In this document: positions 11,821-23,537 of the stretch, in pieces
How the letters are laid out: each line of letters opens with the position of its first letter
Numbering within the stretch: the first letter of the stretch is position 1
NCBI RefSeq assembly: GCF_021917145.1
Contig: NC_061064.1
Span: 5,658,091 to 5,722,090 of the forward strand
DNA from: Hypomesus transpacificus
Taxonomy: Eukaryota; Chordata; Actinopteri; Osmeriformes; Osmeridae
Direction: 5' to 3'
Length of the DNA stretch: 64,000 nt
Notes under the pieces: model-generated
Databases searched by the model: none
Seen by the model: only the letters and a program-made list of their open reading frames with translations
What the model was told of the DNA's origin: nothing
Made by a program: the position numbers and the translations under genes

Positions 11821-14800
11821 CAGAATTTCCTGTCTGGAGTCTGTGCCCCTGGCTTACTGGTAGTAGTTGCCTTGTCTGGAGTCTGTGCCCCTGGCTTACT
11901 GGTAGTAGTTGCCTTGTCTGGAGTCTGTGCCCCTGGCTTACTGGTAGTAGTTGCCTTGTCTGGAGTCTGTGCCCCTGGCTTACTGGTAGTAGTTGCCTTG
12001 TCTGGAGTCTGTGCCCCTGGCTCACTGGTAGCAGTTGCCTTGTCTGGAGTCTGTGCCCCTGGCTCACTGGTAGCAGTTGGCTTGTCTGGAGTCTGTGCCC
12101 CTGGCTTTAGGGTGGTTGTAGATTGCAGTGGAGGGACTCCTAGGAAAACATTTGTAAAAAGTTGTATTTATAAATGTTATTAAATTATTATTATTCAAGA
12201 TACCAAGAGTATTCTGCTCATCGTTCAAGATATGAATGTTCCACAGAATGTACTTTACCAGTATCAAGGAGTCCCTTGAGATGTCTGATGAGGGGATAGT
12301 TCCCCTGTCCACAGAACTGTCCAGTAAAGTCATCGAGGTCAAGAGCCCAGACAAAAGCTCCTCCAAACTTGTTGTCTTTCATGTAACGAACCTTCAGAGA
12401 AAATAAGCAAAAACAGGAGGGAAGACTGATTAATGTACTGTACAGCTCTGGTTACTTGTAGTATAACTTTACCCTTCATACTGCTGTTACGGGACAACGT
12501 ATAATACCTTGGTCTCAAAGCTCTCTTTGTTGTCAAATCCCACCCACTCATTTATTTTAGTAGCATAGGGGACCTTCTGGCTATCAATCCACTGGATAGT
12601 GCTTCCCGGAAGGAACGTGCAGATCTGAAACACAAAGAAGTCAGGTCACTTGCTATTATATTTCACCAAAAACGGGTCACCCTTTTAGTGAGAGTTTTCT
12701 TAATGTGAAGTGTATCTGTGAACAGTAAATATTTCCAGAGCCAGTGACTTAAGACATGGTATTGATGTGAACCTCATAGTAGGACCAGAAGCCAGCCTCC
12801 CTGGTGAACATCCCAGCAGAGGCAGGACCGCTGGTTGGGGCTCCAACACCGCTGGCTCCAGAAGCAAGGCTAAATGTCCGTCCGTAGGTAGCAAAGCCCA
12901 TTCTCAACTTTTCCACAGGGACTCCTTGGTCTCGCCAGTACTTCATGGCAAATTCCTGAGAGAGATAAAGAGAAATAGTAAGTGTAAAAAAAGAAAATAA
13001 CAAGCATTCATGAAAGGATGTGAACATAATTCTTGGTTCTCACTGTGTTAAAGAAGATTAGATCTCCTGTGTCGTGGGAACCCTGGTATAGGGGGCTGTT
13101 GTGTCCTGTTACACTCTCCCAGTTGCCGTGAAAATCATAGGTCATCACACTAATGAAGTCTAGATACCTGTTTTAAAAAGATGTCACACTTTTCACTGGC
13201 CTTTTCAAGTCAAATGTATATATTGTTTTGGTGTATCACACTTACTTTGCAATTTCTGCAATTTCATAACCAGTATCAATGGTTCCTTTTCCAGCAGCCA
13301 CTGCTGCAGTGACCATCAGTCTGGGCTGTTCGGTCATAGTGCCCTCTGCTTCATAGGCCTTTAGGAGCTCCTACACAACCAAGAGGAGTGGCCACATTGT
13401 ATTACATGTATAGCTAGTTTTTTTATCTAATAGAATATTCTATTCTGCTGTATTTCAGACCTGACACAGCAGTGTGAATCTCTGCTTGTCCTCTGGGGGG
13501 CTCCCTCGAGCTCCAGGGTACTCCCAGTCCAGATCCAAACCATCAAAACCGTGCTTCCTCAGGAAGCTGATGGAGGACTGGATAAACTTCTGTCTATTGG
13601 CTGGGGTCGACACCATCGTAGTGAATCTAATTGGAAAAGTTATCATTAAAATAGAAAAAGTACAAATGACGTTAAAAAGGAGTAGAACAGTTGAACCTAT
13701 TGTTGTTTGTTATTTATGTAAACGAGAAAGTGAAATGTCTCACTGTTGAGTGCCGAAGTTCCATCCACCGACTGCCAGAAGTGTTTTAAGACCAGCATTT
13801 CTGTTGGACCACACAATTACAGTTATTTTGATGTGTGTCTGGTTCATTTGGTTAACCAATTAAGTGATAAGAAAACAAACAACAAATGGAGTCAGATGGT
13901 TGAGCGGTTAGGGAATCGGGCTAGTAATCTGAAGGTTGCCAGATCGATGCCCGGCCGTGCCAAATGACGTTGTGTCCTTGGGCAAGGCACTTCACCCTTA
14001 CTTGCCTCGGGGGGAATGTCCCTGTACCTACTGTAAGTCGCTCTGGATAAGAGCGTCTGCTAAATGACTAAATGTAATGTAAATGTAACTCTAACTCCAC
14101 ACAATACATCTTATTATGAGCCTAATTCAACTTCTCTGTATGTGAAAGAAGATGCCAACCTGTCTTTGAGTCCATTGAAGGACTTGTAGAGAGTCTCATC
14201 GTTCCATTCGTAAGTGACGAGCTCGTTAGCCGGGTTGATGACAGAAAAAGCATAAATCAGGTGTGTGCACAGGTGTGGGTCAACATTATCAGGCGTGTAC
14301 TTTCCTGTACCAGGTCTGTACTGGGACCAGTTGGTAAAGTAGCACACAAGTTGAGAGGAAGTACCTAGACACAAAAGACAATGTCTTAATTACGGAACAG
14401 CTATTTTTAGCAACAACCTGTTATACCAGTTTGACAATATTTTTTTTTTACTAATTTCATCCTAAAGTAGGCCTCAATTCCAGATGCTGCCTTATACATT
14501 TATTTGCCATAGCAACAGTATATGATAGCTTACAAATACATTTGTAACATACTATTGTCAGGATTTAGTTGCACCGCTCAACCATTCAAAACATCACTCA
14601 AGGGGAGTGACTGTGACACTTAATCGATCAACACACAACACATCAAGTTAAAAACTACAGATGTAGTTCTAGCTAAAGTACTTTGGCAAGAGAGTAAACC
14701 TACCTTTGTGGCACAAGGTCAGGAACAAACCTTCCAAAACGAAGTCAAAAGTCATTAAATAATAAAGCAAACAAAACATAAATGATGGCAATCAAAATAA

Positions 14801-14837
14801 TTAGAGATAGCCTACCTGCTAGAGTGAGAAATCTCAT
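11511..14837 (-). CDS. chia: Acidic mammalian chitinase-type GH18 chitinase with two chitin-binding domains
   Basis: Eleven exons read from high to low coordinates, all phases matching: 14837-14816, 14730-14704, 14364-14160, 13800-13744, 13626-13461, 13370-13246, 13167-13044, 12955-12773, 12624-12508, 12391-12259 and 12139-11511, encoding 595 aa. The first two short exons give a signal peptide ([17 protein letters not shown]). The GH18 barrel follows, with [17 protein letters not shown], the intact catalytic motif [10 protein letters not shown] (about residues 132-141), MTYDFHG and [16 protein letters not shown]18 enzymes hydrolyse beta-1,4 chitin; in fish this secreted type acts in stomach digestion and defence. 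A Thr/Pro/Ser-rich linker of 14-residue repeats leads to two CBM14 domains, where the usual vertebrate enzyme has one. Confidence 0.93.
11829..12115 (-). repeat. chia: 42-bp coding minisatellite, mucin-like linker of the chitinase
   Basis: About seven head-to-tail 42-bp units. Each encodes 14 residues of the type [14 protein letters not shown] on the minus strand. The last units (12000-12100) vary to [14 protein letters not shown]. Unit length is a multiple of three, so copy-number changes keep the frame. The Thr/Ser/Pro content suggests O-glycosylation, as in other chitinase linkers. Confidence 0.95.
13888..14088 (+). repeat. tRNA-derived SINE, copy 2, in chitinase intron 3
   Basis: Same family as 1312-1505 but more complete: GAGTCAGATGGTTGAGCGG head, GGGCAAGGCACTTCACCC body, GTAAGTCGCTCTGGATAAG tail ending in ATGTAA repeats. 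It is antisense to the gene. Confidence 0.9.
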
Positions 14838-14882
14838 GATGTGTGGGTTCGAAACTAATGGAGGCGTGAGGGGAACTTCGTT

Positions 14883-14890
14883 TATTTATA
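14883..14890 (-). promoter_or_regulatory. chia: TATA box of the chitinase gene
   Basis: On the minus strand, TATAAATA lies about 46-53 bases upstream of the ATG at 14837. This leaves room for a 5'UTR of about 20 bases. The spacing fits a short-leader, highly expressed secreted-protein gene. Confidence 0.65.
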
Positions 14891-15040
14891 AGAAAAAAAG
14901 GGAAATGGGATGCTATCTGATGTCACAATCCCACCCACACACAGTGATAATTGATATGACGCTGGTCTGCAAGGGAGGCACCAAGGGGTGCACCAACAAT
15001 AGGAACTTTGTCACCAAATCTGTCATCAAGATAAAACTTG

Positions 15041-15758
15041 TTTCCATATAGGTCACGTTACGGCTGATTTAATCAGACCCCCGCCCATTTAGTTTATTGA
15101 AACTGCAGCCTCCAGGGTACAGTACGGTCATGGAAATTTTTACGGACTGTCTGTGTGTAACCTTTCAATGCAATCCTTGAGTTTCACAGTGCTGTGCTTT
15201 TCTCGACTTTTACGCCATAGAGCATACGTATAGGAGGCTGCAAAACCACCCGCCGGCTGTAAAACATGTTCCAGGAGCGGTTCTACACGGGGGCCTACAG
15301 GGGCCAGTGCCCCTGTAAAAATGTCCCCCCTGTGGCCCCCCTGAGCTGACTTTTTTTCAAAACATGTTTTTCTTCTTTTAGTAGTCACCATGAATCGAGG
15401 AAGGGATATTGCAGCCTTTTTTGCCCCAGTTAATAAAGTTTGAGAAACATATAAAGGTGTTGAGAGAGGAGCTGGAAGAGGGAGAGCCAGAGCTGTTTGA
15501 ATGATTTTAATGTAAAGCAAAATTAATGCATTTTATGTTTAAATATCATTTGTTTCTGCCTGTCACTACACACTGTAAAATGTGTCTAGAATCGCCACTG
15601 GTGAAACCTGAGTGAAACTCAAGCATTGCATTGAAAGGTTACACACACACAGTCCGTAAAAATGTCCATGACTGTACTGTACCCTGGAGGCTGCAGTTTC
15701 AATAAACTAAATGGGCGGGTGTCTGATTAAATCAGCCGTAACGTGACCTATATGGAAA
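15041..15758. mobile_element. Non-autonomous DNA element with ~147-bp terminal inverted repeats
   Basis: The left arm (15041-15186) and right arm (15611-15758) are inverted copies at high identity, starting TTTCCATATAGGTCACG. The 425-bp centre contains another, older element (15271-15601). No long reading frame is present. I could not define a target duplication with confidence. Confidence 0.8.
15271..15601 (+). mobile_element. hAT-like fragment nested in the long-TIR element
   Basis: The start CCAGGAGCGGTTCTACAC and the complement of the end (CCAGTGGCGATTCTAGAC) are imperfect inverted repeats of the type seen in hAT elements with ZMYM1-like transposases. A short frame starting MNRGRDIAAFFAPVNK resembles the beginning of such a transposase. 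It stops soon after. Confidence 0.5.
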
Positions 15759-15860
15759 GACTGTTCTTAGAGGATTGATTGCTGTATTTTAGTGTTGTAT
15801 GTATTTATATTAATAAAGATCCTGTTGTTGTCAGTTATCCAGACAGTCCTGTGATTTTTG

Positions 15861-15861
<1 letters not shown>

Positions 15862-15893
<32 letters not shown>
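15862..15893 (+). repeat. poly-G tract of about 32 bases
   Basis: An uninterrupted G run followed by a further G-rich stretch to about 15915. It has clear G-quadruplex potential. Confidence 0.9.
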
Positions 15894-15895
<2 letters not shown>

Positions 15896-15984
15896 CGGGG
15901 GAGAGGGGGGGGGTTCAGGCCACAGAAACTGCCCTTCAAAATTCCTGTGCAGCTCCCTACGGTGGCCCTGAAGTGCAAATGATA

Positions 15985-16240
15985 CCCCCTAATATGAGTA
16001 CATCCCCCAAATGAAAATACTCCCCCCCAATACGAGTCAACTCCCCCCAAATCGGATGACTTGTTCACCTCCCCCCAAAAATGAAAATACTTCCCCCCCA
16101 ATACGAGTCAACTCCCCCGAAATCGGATGACTTGTTCACCTCCCCCCAATACAAAAACGCGCTCCCCCCCCAATACGAGTCAACTCCCCCCAAATCGGAT
16201 GACTTGTTCACCTCCCCCCAATACAAAAACGCGCTCCCCT
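15985..16240 (+). repeat. Minisatellite of C-run units
   Basis: About three to four imperfect units of 65-80 bp, each containing CAATACGAGTCAACTCCCCC, AAATCGGATGACTTGTTCACC and blocks of six to eight C. The two right-hand units share an extra AATACAAAAACGCGCTCCC segment. With the poly-G run just upstream it forms a strongly strand-asymmetric G/C cluster. Confidence 0.85.
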
Positions 16241-16372
16241 AAATGGAAAACGACATTACATTAACTCTGAACGGAAAGGGTAGGTACTACACTTTAGCGC
16301 TGATTGGATGCAGTAGGCTAACTGACAAGAAATAAGACATTGATTGACAGAAGTACAAAATGCAATAGCTAG

Positions 16373-16505
16373 ACAGAGTTACGTGCACCAGGACATTTAT
16401 TTGGGTATCGAAGCATGTAGCATAGGCTATGTATGCAAAAGCATAAATTGCAGTGTTAAACGTAAACATCGATAGCCAAACAACTAGTCCACGTAACTCT
16501 GTCAT
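16373..16505. repeat. Short inverted repeat
   Basis: ACAGAGTTACGTGCACC (about 16374) and its complement (about 16485-16502) flank some 95 bases. A third direct copy, ACAGAGTAACGTGGACCAGG, is at about 16739. It may be a MITE remnant. Confidence 0.45.
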
Positions 16506-19500
16506 TATCATGAAATTAATCGTTTTGATTTGAAGGAAAGAGGAAACATTAATGTTTACAATTCAGAGTCATTACACTACTCTTTATTTTAATCAGGGTC
16601 ATTCCTATGAAATAATCTTAGATCTGCTGTTTCACAATATGTAGCCTATGCGCACGCTAAAAACGCAGTTGAAGGAAGCAGGACTTTTCAGAAGAAAAAA
16701 CTAATAGTCCACTACAGAAGAATGAAATGCCACAATGACAGAGTAACGTGGACCAGGATAGTTGTTTCCCAGATAGCAGCTGATTCCGCGCCGGATCTGG
16801 CTGAGTTCCGGCAGATCCGCGTAACAGTCGCATCCGTTTTGCGGATCCGTTCCAGATCTGATACAAATGCTACATTCTAAGTATCATTTTACGGAACTGG
16901 CCCGTTTTTGGAACGGATTCGGACATTTCTCTATCATTAATTTTACACTCAAATTTGCTCAGTCTATTTTCGTCATTGACGACGTCTTAATGGAGTTTCA
17001 AACACCTTTCACACATTCCCAGACATGAAAAGTATTGGACATCGAGTGTTTAAAAGACAGCTTGCATATTTAATAGTCTACCTACGTTAATAACATTGTC
17101 ATTTAGCCGACTCTTATCCAGTAATAACCTGTGTCATCGGAACATTTTCCTTAACCCTCATTGTGTGCTACACTTTGTATTGTAAGACAATGTCAATGGT
17201 CACACTCATAGGCCTACCTGCATTCATTGCCTTCACCCTGATATACACAAGGCCAATTATACACCATTCTACCCCATAATACAACATCAGAAACCACGGT
17301 TGGCAAACTCGGTGCAGCCACATGTAGGTAGTTAAACAAACAATAACACACAATTAGCACCACAATGTGTGATTAAAAAGTCAGTTTATGTATAATGGCC
17401 AAGACTACAACTTAAGGCCACTTAGGGGCTGCTATACAGACTTAAAACTGTCTATGCCTATAACTACCTGACACGCTTTCTTCTACCTTACGCCGCTCCG
17501 TAGCTGGCAGTTGAAATTACAGACTCCTTGTTGTCCGTGTTTTGATGGCCCTTTATTGATCACAATGTTCTTCCATTGAACATGCAAGTACATGTGTCCA
17601 TCAAGCTCCATCAACAAACATTTTTACATTCCCATGAGTGTTGCGGTGTGTGCAAATTGATGCGAAATATAAACCAATGAAAATGGCTCTTACATAAGGG
17701 ATGCAAAACCTGTGCAATATCAAGCCAGTCAACTGCATTAAACTTGTAAGATGGCAGATTTATTGACAGTCTGAACTAACAAACATGAATGTGCATATTC
17801 CAGGAGGGATATCCTTAGCGGAGCTTATGAGAGAAGCCCTCTGGAAATTGTAATGAGGATGTGCAATTATAATAGGGAGGCTATATGGATTGATAACATT
17901 GGATAGTCAGTGACACACCAGCCAGGTTGTCACCAAATTGCCTACCGTGCTAAAAAAACATTTACATAACTTTGAAAAACATTTACGTAACCAAGCACGA
18001 CTACACCATCTGATTTCACTTTGTGGCTCCCGTTTAATAAAGAGCAGCAATTCAATTGTAAAATCAGCTGGTATAGTGGTTGTTTGAATGAAAACCCACA
18101 CCCTCTTGGCACTTGATTGCTGTACACAATTGACAAATGAGTAGAAACAACAGCTATATTTGTGGAATGGAGAATGGTTGTTATAGCAGGAAGTGAGAAG
18201 AAGCACACAGAAGTCCCCAACACTGTTGATGATGGGCAGCAGATCACCAGGAAGAATCTTCAACGCTCTGCTCACTGGAAAATAAAAGTAGTAAGTACAT
18301 TTAGTCATTTAGCAGATGCTCTTACAGAAACAGCCAAGAAAATTAAACTAATCTTGCTACAGAACCATGTTAAATATTTGCCCATTACATGCTAAATAAG
18401 AGTCACCATAAACAACAACCCACTGGCAATCAGAACATAACATTAGAAGAGGAGGAGTAATCCAACAGGCCTACTCTGGTAATTAAGGAGGTCTTTAGTT
18501 GGTTAAATAGCCGAGCTAACTCATGACTTAAAGGTATTTTTGACATAATTTGACATTTGCTGTTAGACTTTTAGAAGTGCATGGCAACTATCAGTTAAGC
18601 ATTTACTTTTCCAGTATACCGATAGACCTCGTATATTACTTTACATCCCAAACTGTATATAAAAACAACGTTAAACCGGTACAAACAAGTACTGTAAATG
18701 TTTTTGTCCAGTTATATTCAACAAGGGGCAAGCTGATCGCACGAGATGGCTGTCTCGTGAATTTGTGGCTAAACATTCGGACACAAGCCGTTATTTGTGG
18801 CAGTTAGAGGACACCAGCAAACTAGGCGGTCTAACGATACAGTACCAGCTTTTGAAAAGTAACGTTGAGTAAGTAGATAGAAGTTTATAATATTATTGTA
18901 ACTAAAAATGACTTAATGTAAGTGTACATCTCATTATACAGTGCGTATACTAGGTGCTGTAGCTAGATGGCGCTAGCAATATAGCTACATCGAATACGAT
19001 CCAGTGGTGTGCTCTGTTAAATTGTTAGAGCTAAGCTAACGCTATTTCTACTGGCCGGGCATGCCTCTTTATGGATAGACCTGTAGCTACCAACTTGTTA
19101 TATGTATATATACATAGTAATTACCGATTGGTTTGTCCATTCTACAATTTTAAAAGCTATTGTAAAACCACGACTGGAAGAACTGCTATAAAATAAACCA
19201 GTAGCTATAGTGCTAGCTCGAGCTACTAATGTACTGTTAACTCTAGCTTTGTCTACTGTAGCTCGGTCCTACTAACGGAACATTAGCCAGATATGCCATA
19301 GTTAGCGAGCTACGACACAAACGTAACAAATACACTGTGTTCCATCATTTTAATTAAATATGACTTGTTGCACATGTTATTTATATTATTATATTATCAC
19401 GCTTACCTCGATGTTGAACAGTTCTCTTCAACGTCGCTGTCCGTTGCTCATTTGTAGCTCTACAGTCCTACAGTAGGATCTTTAGCCAGACAGAATATGG

Positions 19501-19990
19501 ATGAGCATTGGCAACGGCAACTGTCAATTACTTGAAATGACCATTCAGAAGCAAGTTGTCGCTTGTGAATAGCTAGTTTTCAGAGTCAATCGGCCAATCA
19601 AAAATCATGCACTTTCCATTGTATTTTATTATTTCACCATATAATTTGAAACGGCATTTAATTAGTTGATTCTGATCTGAGAAATAATATCTGATCGTAT
19701 TCATTTGTTAAAACAATAATAATCTTAATCATGTAAAAAATGTTCTTTCAGTTTGAGGTTTATCTGTAATACTGTAACAGAAAGGAGTCACACATCACGT
19801 CTTCAGCACAACAGGAAGGTGAGTCAAACACACAAACATACAATGTGTTACAATATTTATGGGTATAAGGAGTAAAAAGTGTTAACTTGTTTAGTTTTTT
19901 TTGTATTAACTTTGTTGTTATTCAGATAAATGTCTGATACACACACATATACAGTGGAAAATAAATAAATAAAGATCAGTAGAGGGCTGG
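16506..19990. other. Long gene-poor stretch
   Basis: No convincing exon is seen. A G/C-rich piece at about 16785-16860 with repeated GATCTG/GATCCG resembles a common teleost repeat. Fragments of the SINE/L2 tail lie at about 17095-17120 and 18298-18330. The stretch 18850-19330 is rich in TAGCTA words. A possible non-coding first exon ends at a GT donor near 19818. Confidence 0.45.
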
Positions 19991-20044
19991 GGTTAAACCC
20001 CAGATGGACCCTAAAACATGTACTTCTGTCAGAATCTATTTTAG

Positions 20045-20890
20045 AGAGAAGATGAAAAGGAGGCAACCTCCATTAACAGACTCCGGAGTCAGGCGGAGGG
20101 CACGCTTTGCATTAGAAAAACGACTCCATGACATTGCAGACGACTCTCATTTAACAGAACAGGCGGTAGAAAACAGGGCAGACCCATGTGACAACACCAA
20201 TGACAGCGATGGCAACCATGATTGTGACTCTAGCGTTACTCCTCAAGTGGAGGATGACAATTCAGATGACCATCACACAGACATAGAATGGGGAGCTGTA
20301 CGGCAGAGATGCCTTAGTGTATAATGTCCATTCCTTGGTCCACCTGTCTGCAGATGCAGATGTGCATGGTTGTTTGGACACTATCTCTGCTTTTCCATTT
20401 GAAAATTACCTTCATAAACTGAAGAGGTGTGTTAGAAAGCCTGAATTTCCTCTTGCTCAGGTAGTACGAAGGTTATCAGAGGTTCAAAAGATCTGCAGCA
20501 TTGGTTGTCGTGAGGGTCTAAGAAGGCAACATTATGTTGGACCTGTTCCTGATGGCCTTCAAGCTGAAGCACAGTACAGAGAGCTACATACTAAAGAATG
20601 GACAGTGAAAGTTTCCACAGGCGATAATGTTTTTGCTATAGGCAGAGATATCTGTGTTTTACATAACATCACTCAATCTGTGGAAGGAATTTATGTAGTA
20701 TTCAAAGTTCTCAAAAATTGAAAGGTTCTTTAACTATCCTATGGGCTCAGATTTTCTTAGAACATGTATTGTGTCTCAACCAACAGGACCTTTTAAGGTA
20801 GCTAAAGTGTCAGACATTTCCTTTAGGTGTGTCCTCTTACCTTATAAAGATAAGTTTGTTGTCATGCCTTTTTTACACATGCATAGTGAC
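20045..20890 (+). pseudogene. EnSpm/CACTA-like transposase relic (N- and C-terminal parts joined, frameshifted)
   Basis: After a 3' splice-like TTTTAG at 20044, an ATG at 20052 opens a frame (MKRRQPPLTDSGVRRRARF, then an acidic Asp/Asn-rich stretch) like the start of transposase-domain proteins common in fish. At about 20300 the sequence jumps in another frame to a block typical of the C-terminus of CACTA transposases: YNVHSLVHLSAD, ISAFPFENYLHKLKR and PLAQVVRRLSE. The catalytic centre is absent. A further one-base frameshift occurs in the A-run at about 20714, after which the frame runs to a stop near 20900. It is an internally deleted, broken copy. Confidence 0.65.
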
Positions 20891-21269
20891 AGGGCATAGT
20901 TGGAGTGGTGGGCATAAGGAGGGAGGGTGGGGAGTTTGAGTAGTGGGAGACCAATGACTAATAATAAGACAAATGACTGCCAGACTAACAGAAAAACAGC
21001 ACATTTACTCCAAATGAAAAAGGGCCCAGAAAGGGTTCTGGATACTTGTGAATTTTAATGATGTAAGTATCTTTAACGAAAATGGTTGGTAAGACATACA
21101 GAAACTAACTACAATAAGTGCACTCAGAACGTGTTGAAAGTCAGACTATAACAACAATACAAACGACTACAAAGAAAGACAAATAATGAATGGAAAACAT
21201 TTTGGGTTATTATTTCCAAAGAAATTATGAAATAATGCTCATTTTAATCCGTAGTATCTTCTTTTTCAG
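20891..21269. other. Spacer between the two relic genes
   Basis: No gene or repeat recognised. It ends in a pyrimidine tract and acceptor (CTTTTTCAG) at 21269. Confidence 0.4.
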
Positions 21270-22354
21270 ATGTATATAGTTGTGGAATTTACTGAAACAA
21301 AAACAGTAAACATTATATCAGACTCGTGGTTTGAAGATGGTGTGACTTGGTGGCCAAACTACAAAAGTGATGAACGCATCAATAGAGCTGTCCAAAAACG
21401 GGAGGATCCAGGACCAGACTGGAAACAGTATGATGTTCGAGTCCTCTTTAGAGCTGGTACGGAACCATTTAGAAAGTTAACTTAATAAGGCATTGAAATT
21501 ATTAAATCATTAAATATTTGAAAGTTTATATTTAATTATTTACTAATAATTCAGATTTTCAAAACTTATCAGGTGACTACATGAAGGCAAAAGAAAAGCT
21601 GAGGGTTTCACTGATCTGTAACACGTCAGAGTTACAAACTGATGACGAGGAACAAGTAATTATGAAGAAAAGAAAAAGTAAGCCAAGGTAAGAGAAAATC
21701 TGAGGGATCTGTAACACTTAAGAGTTACAAACAGATGATGTTTTTAATAAGGATAAGTAATTAGCCAATGTTGTTCAATTCTAAACTAGTTTTTATGTTG
21801 CACATACCAGATTGTTAGCTGTTTTGCTTTGCTTGTTAGGATCATTTTTGGTGATACAGACTCTGACAGTGAGGCAGATGAGAGGAACAAGAGAAGACGC
21901 ACCTCCACTCCATTGCCTCCTATTCCTCCACCCACTCTCAATGTAGTTTGCCAGACCACTACTAGACCTCTGCCAGGCCAGAGGCATACTACAGCTCCTG
22001 CACCACTTGTCCATAGCCCTCCACCTTACATGCTTCCAAGTCCTCCACACCACTTCTCTGCTGGACATCGTCCAGATTTGAGGAGGCAATCTGACCGTGC
22101 TTGTGAAACAGGTAGGCCTACTTCAAAAAAACAATTTCATATCACAGGTCTTATCAAATGTCTTTGTTCTTAATGTGCTCAATTTACCTACCTGTCCTCA
22201 GCTCCAATGTCACTGGTTGACACCCCTACGCGTCTGCCCTCAAGTCCTGTGTGGCGGATCTCTGCCACCCCTCTGTCAGAAAATGGCCAAGACCACCTTT
22301 TCGTTCCTAGCTTTAGACTGGGGAAGACCGGCACTGGACCTGTTCCTTGCTCTG
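21270..22354 (+). CDS. Partner gene of the CACTA-like relic; N-terminal region like DUF4806-type proteins, 3' end lost
   Basis: Four spliced exons: 21270-21456, 21573-21687, 21840-22111 and 22202-22354, with good GT-AG sites; a fifth may start at about 22454. The first reads MYIVVEFTETKTVNIISDSW, then a Trp/Pro-rich WWPNYKSDERINRAV segment and DPGPDWKQYDVRVLFRAG. The next encodes a SELQTDDEEQ acidic stretch and basic residues, and the others Pro-rich sequence. In fish this N-terminal layout heads proteins with a C-terminal DUF4806 domain that often accompany EnSpm-like transposases. No such domain is seen here: an L2 insertion follows directly at about 22524. Function unknown. Confidence 0.55.
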
Positions 22355-22523
22355 GTACAATCATTTTAAAACAGACTGTGACCATATAAATGGTTAAATA
22401 AGTCAATATGAAAAAATATTTGTACTTACATTATGTGCTCTTTGAAACTATAGGAGATAAGAGTAAGAGTCATAGTAATCCTGAGTCAAGAATAAGAGTC
22501 ATTGTAATCCTGGGGGAAACTAA

Positions 22524-23525
22524 CATCAGGTCCAGCCAATCATTCGTAAGTGCCGTTGTACTCCCGGAACGAGTGCGTCTTGAGCCTTTTCATGAAGGTG
22601 GGGAGACAGTCAGTGTCCCTGACGGAGGTGGGGAGTTGATTGGGGGGCCAAACAGGAGAAGAGCTTGTGTTGGGACCGGGCGCTCTTGAGCGGAGGGACC
22701 ACTAGACGGATGTCAGAAGAGGACCGTAGGTGGCGGGTGGTTGTGTAAGGCTGGAGGAGAGACTTGATGTAGTCGGGTGCAGTCCCGTTCACCGCTCGGA
22801 AGGTCAGTACCAGAGTCATGAATCTGATACGGGCCGTGATGGGAAGCCAGTGGAGGGAGATGAGGAGCGGGGTAACATGGGAGCGTCTGGGTAGATTGAA
22901 GACCAGACAGGCTGCCGCATTCTGAATCATCTAGAGGGCGGATTGCGCATGCTGGGCGAGCAGCAAGTTGCAGTAGACCAACTTTGAGAGGACAAGTGCT
23001 TGGACTAGCAGCTGGGTGGAGTGCTCTGACAGGTATCTCCTGATCTTCCGGATGTTGTAGAGGGTGAATCTACACAACCGGGAGACCACAGCAATGTGGG
23101 CTGTGAGGGAGAGCTCATCATCCTTGGTCACCCGAGGTTCCTGGCAGAGGATGAAGGGGTCACTGTCGCTGATCCCAGGGTGATTGAGAGATCGTGGGAG
23201 ACGGAGGGTTTGGCCGGGATGATGAGGAGTTCTGTTTTGGCTAGGTTCAGCTGGAGGTGGTGCTTGGTCATCCAGGCGGAGATGTCTGCGAGGCAGGCCT
23301 TGATCCTAGCTGATATTCCCAGATCAGTCGGGGGGAACGACAGGTACAGCTGCGTGTCGTCAGCATAGCAGTGGTAGGAGAAGCCATGGGAGGTGATGAT
23401 TGGTCCAAGCAATGTGGTGTACAGGGAGAAGAGCTTGGACGGAGCCCTGTGGGACACCAGCAGAGACCTGGTGGGGCCCAACACTTTGCCTACCCAGGAG
23501 ACTTGGTAGGATCTTCCCAACAGGT
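22524..23525 (-). mobile_element. L2-clade LINE, 3' fragment with reverse-transcriptase C-terminal part
   Basis: On the minus strand the sequence encodes the palm YADD block (FSYHCYADDTQLYLSF, about 23340), then HLQLNLAKTELLIIP, LVYCNLLLA, MIQNAAACLVFNLP and HWLPITARIRFMTLVL, ending with FSCLAPQ near 22660. This order is typical of the RT C-terminal domain of L2-like LINEs. It is 5'-truncated. Several frame breaks (about 22930 and 23128) show it is dead. Confidence 0.85.
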
Positions 23526-23537
23526 AGGATGAGATTG

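Noticed and set aside
11829-12115. CRISPR-like array
   Set aside because: The units are contiguous without unique spacers and encode a protein linker in a vertebrate gene.
11736-12183. Plus-strand and alternative-frame reading frames across the 42-bp repeats
   Set aside because: They are shadows: repeats with a unit divisible by three keep several frames open. The minus-strand frame continuous with the chitinase exons is the real one.
13888-14088. tRNA genes at SINE heads (also 1312, 26455, 55214, 56352, 37884)
   Set aside because: A- and B-box-like words are present but no intact cloverleaf, and the heads are fused to SINE bodies and tails.
18162-18395. Plus-strand 77-codon frame
   Set aside because: Ends in a SINE-tail fragment and resembles no protein I know; no splice context.
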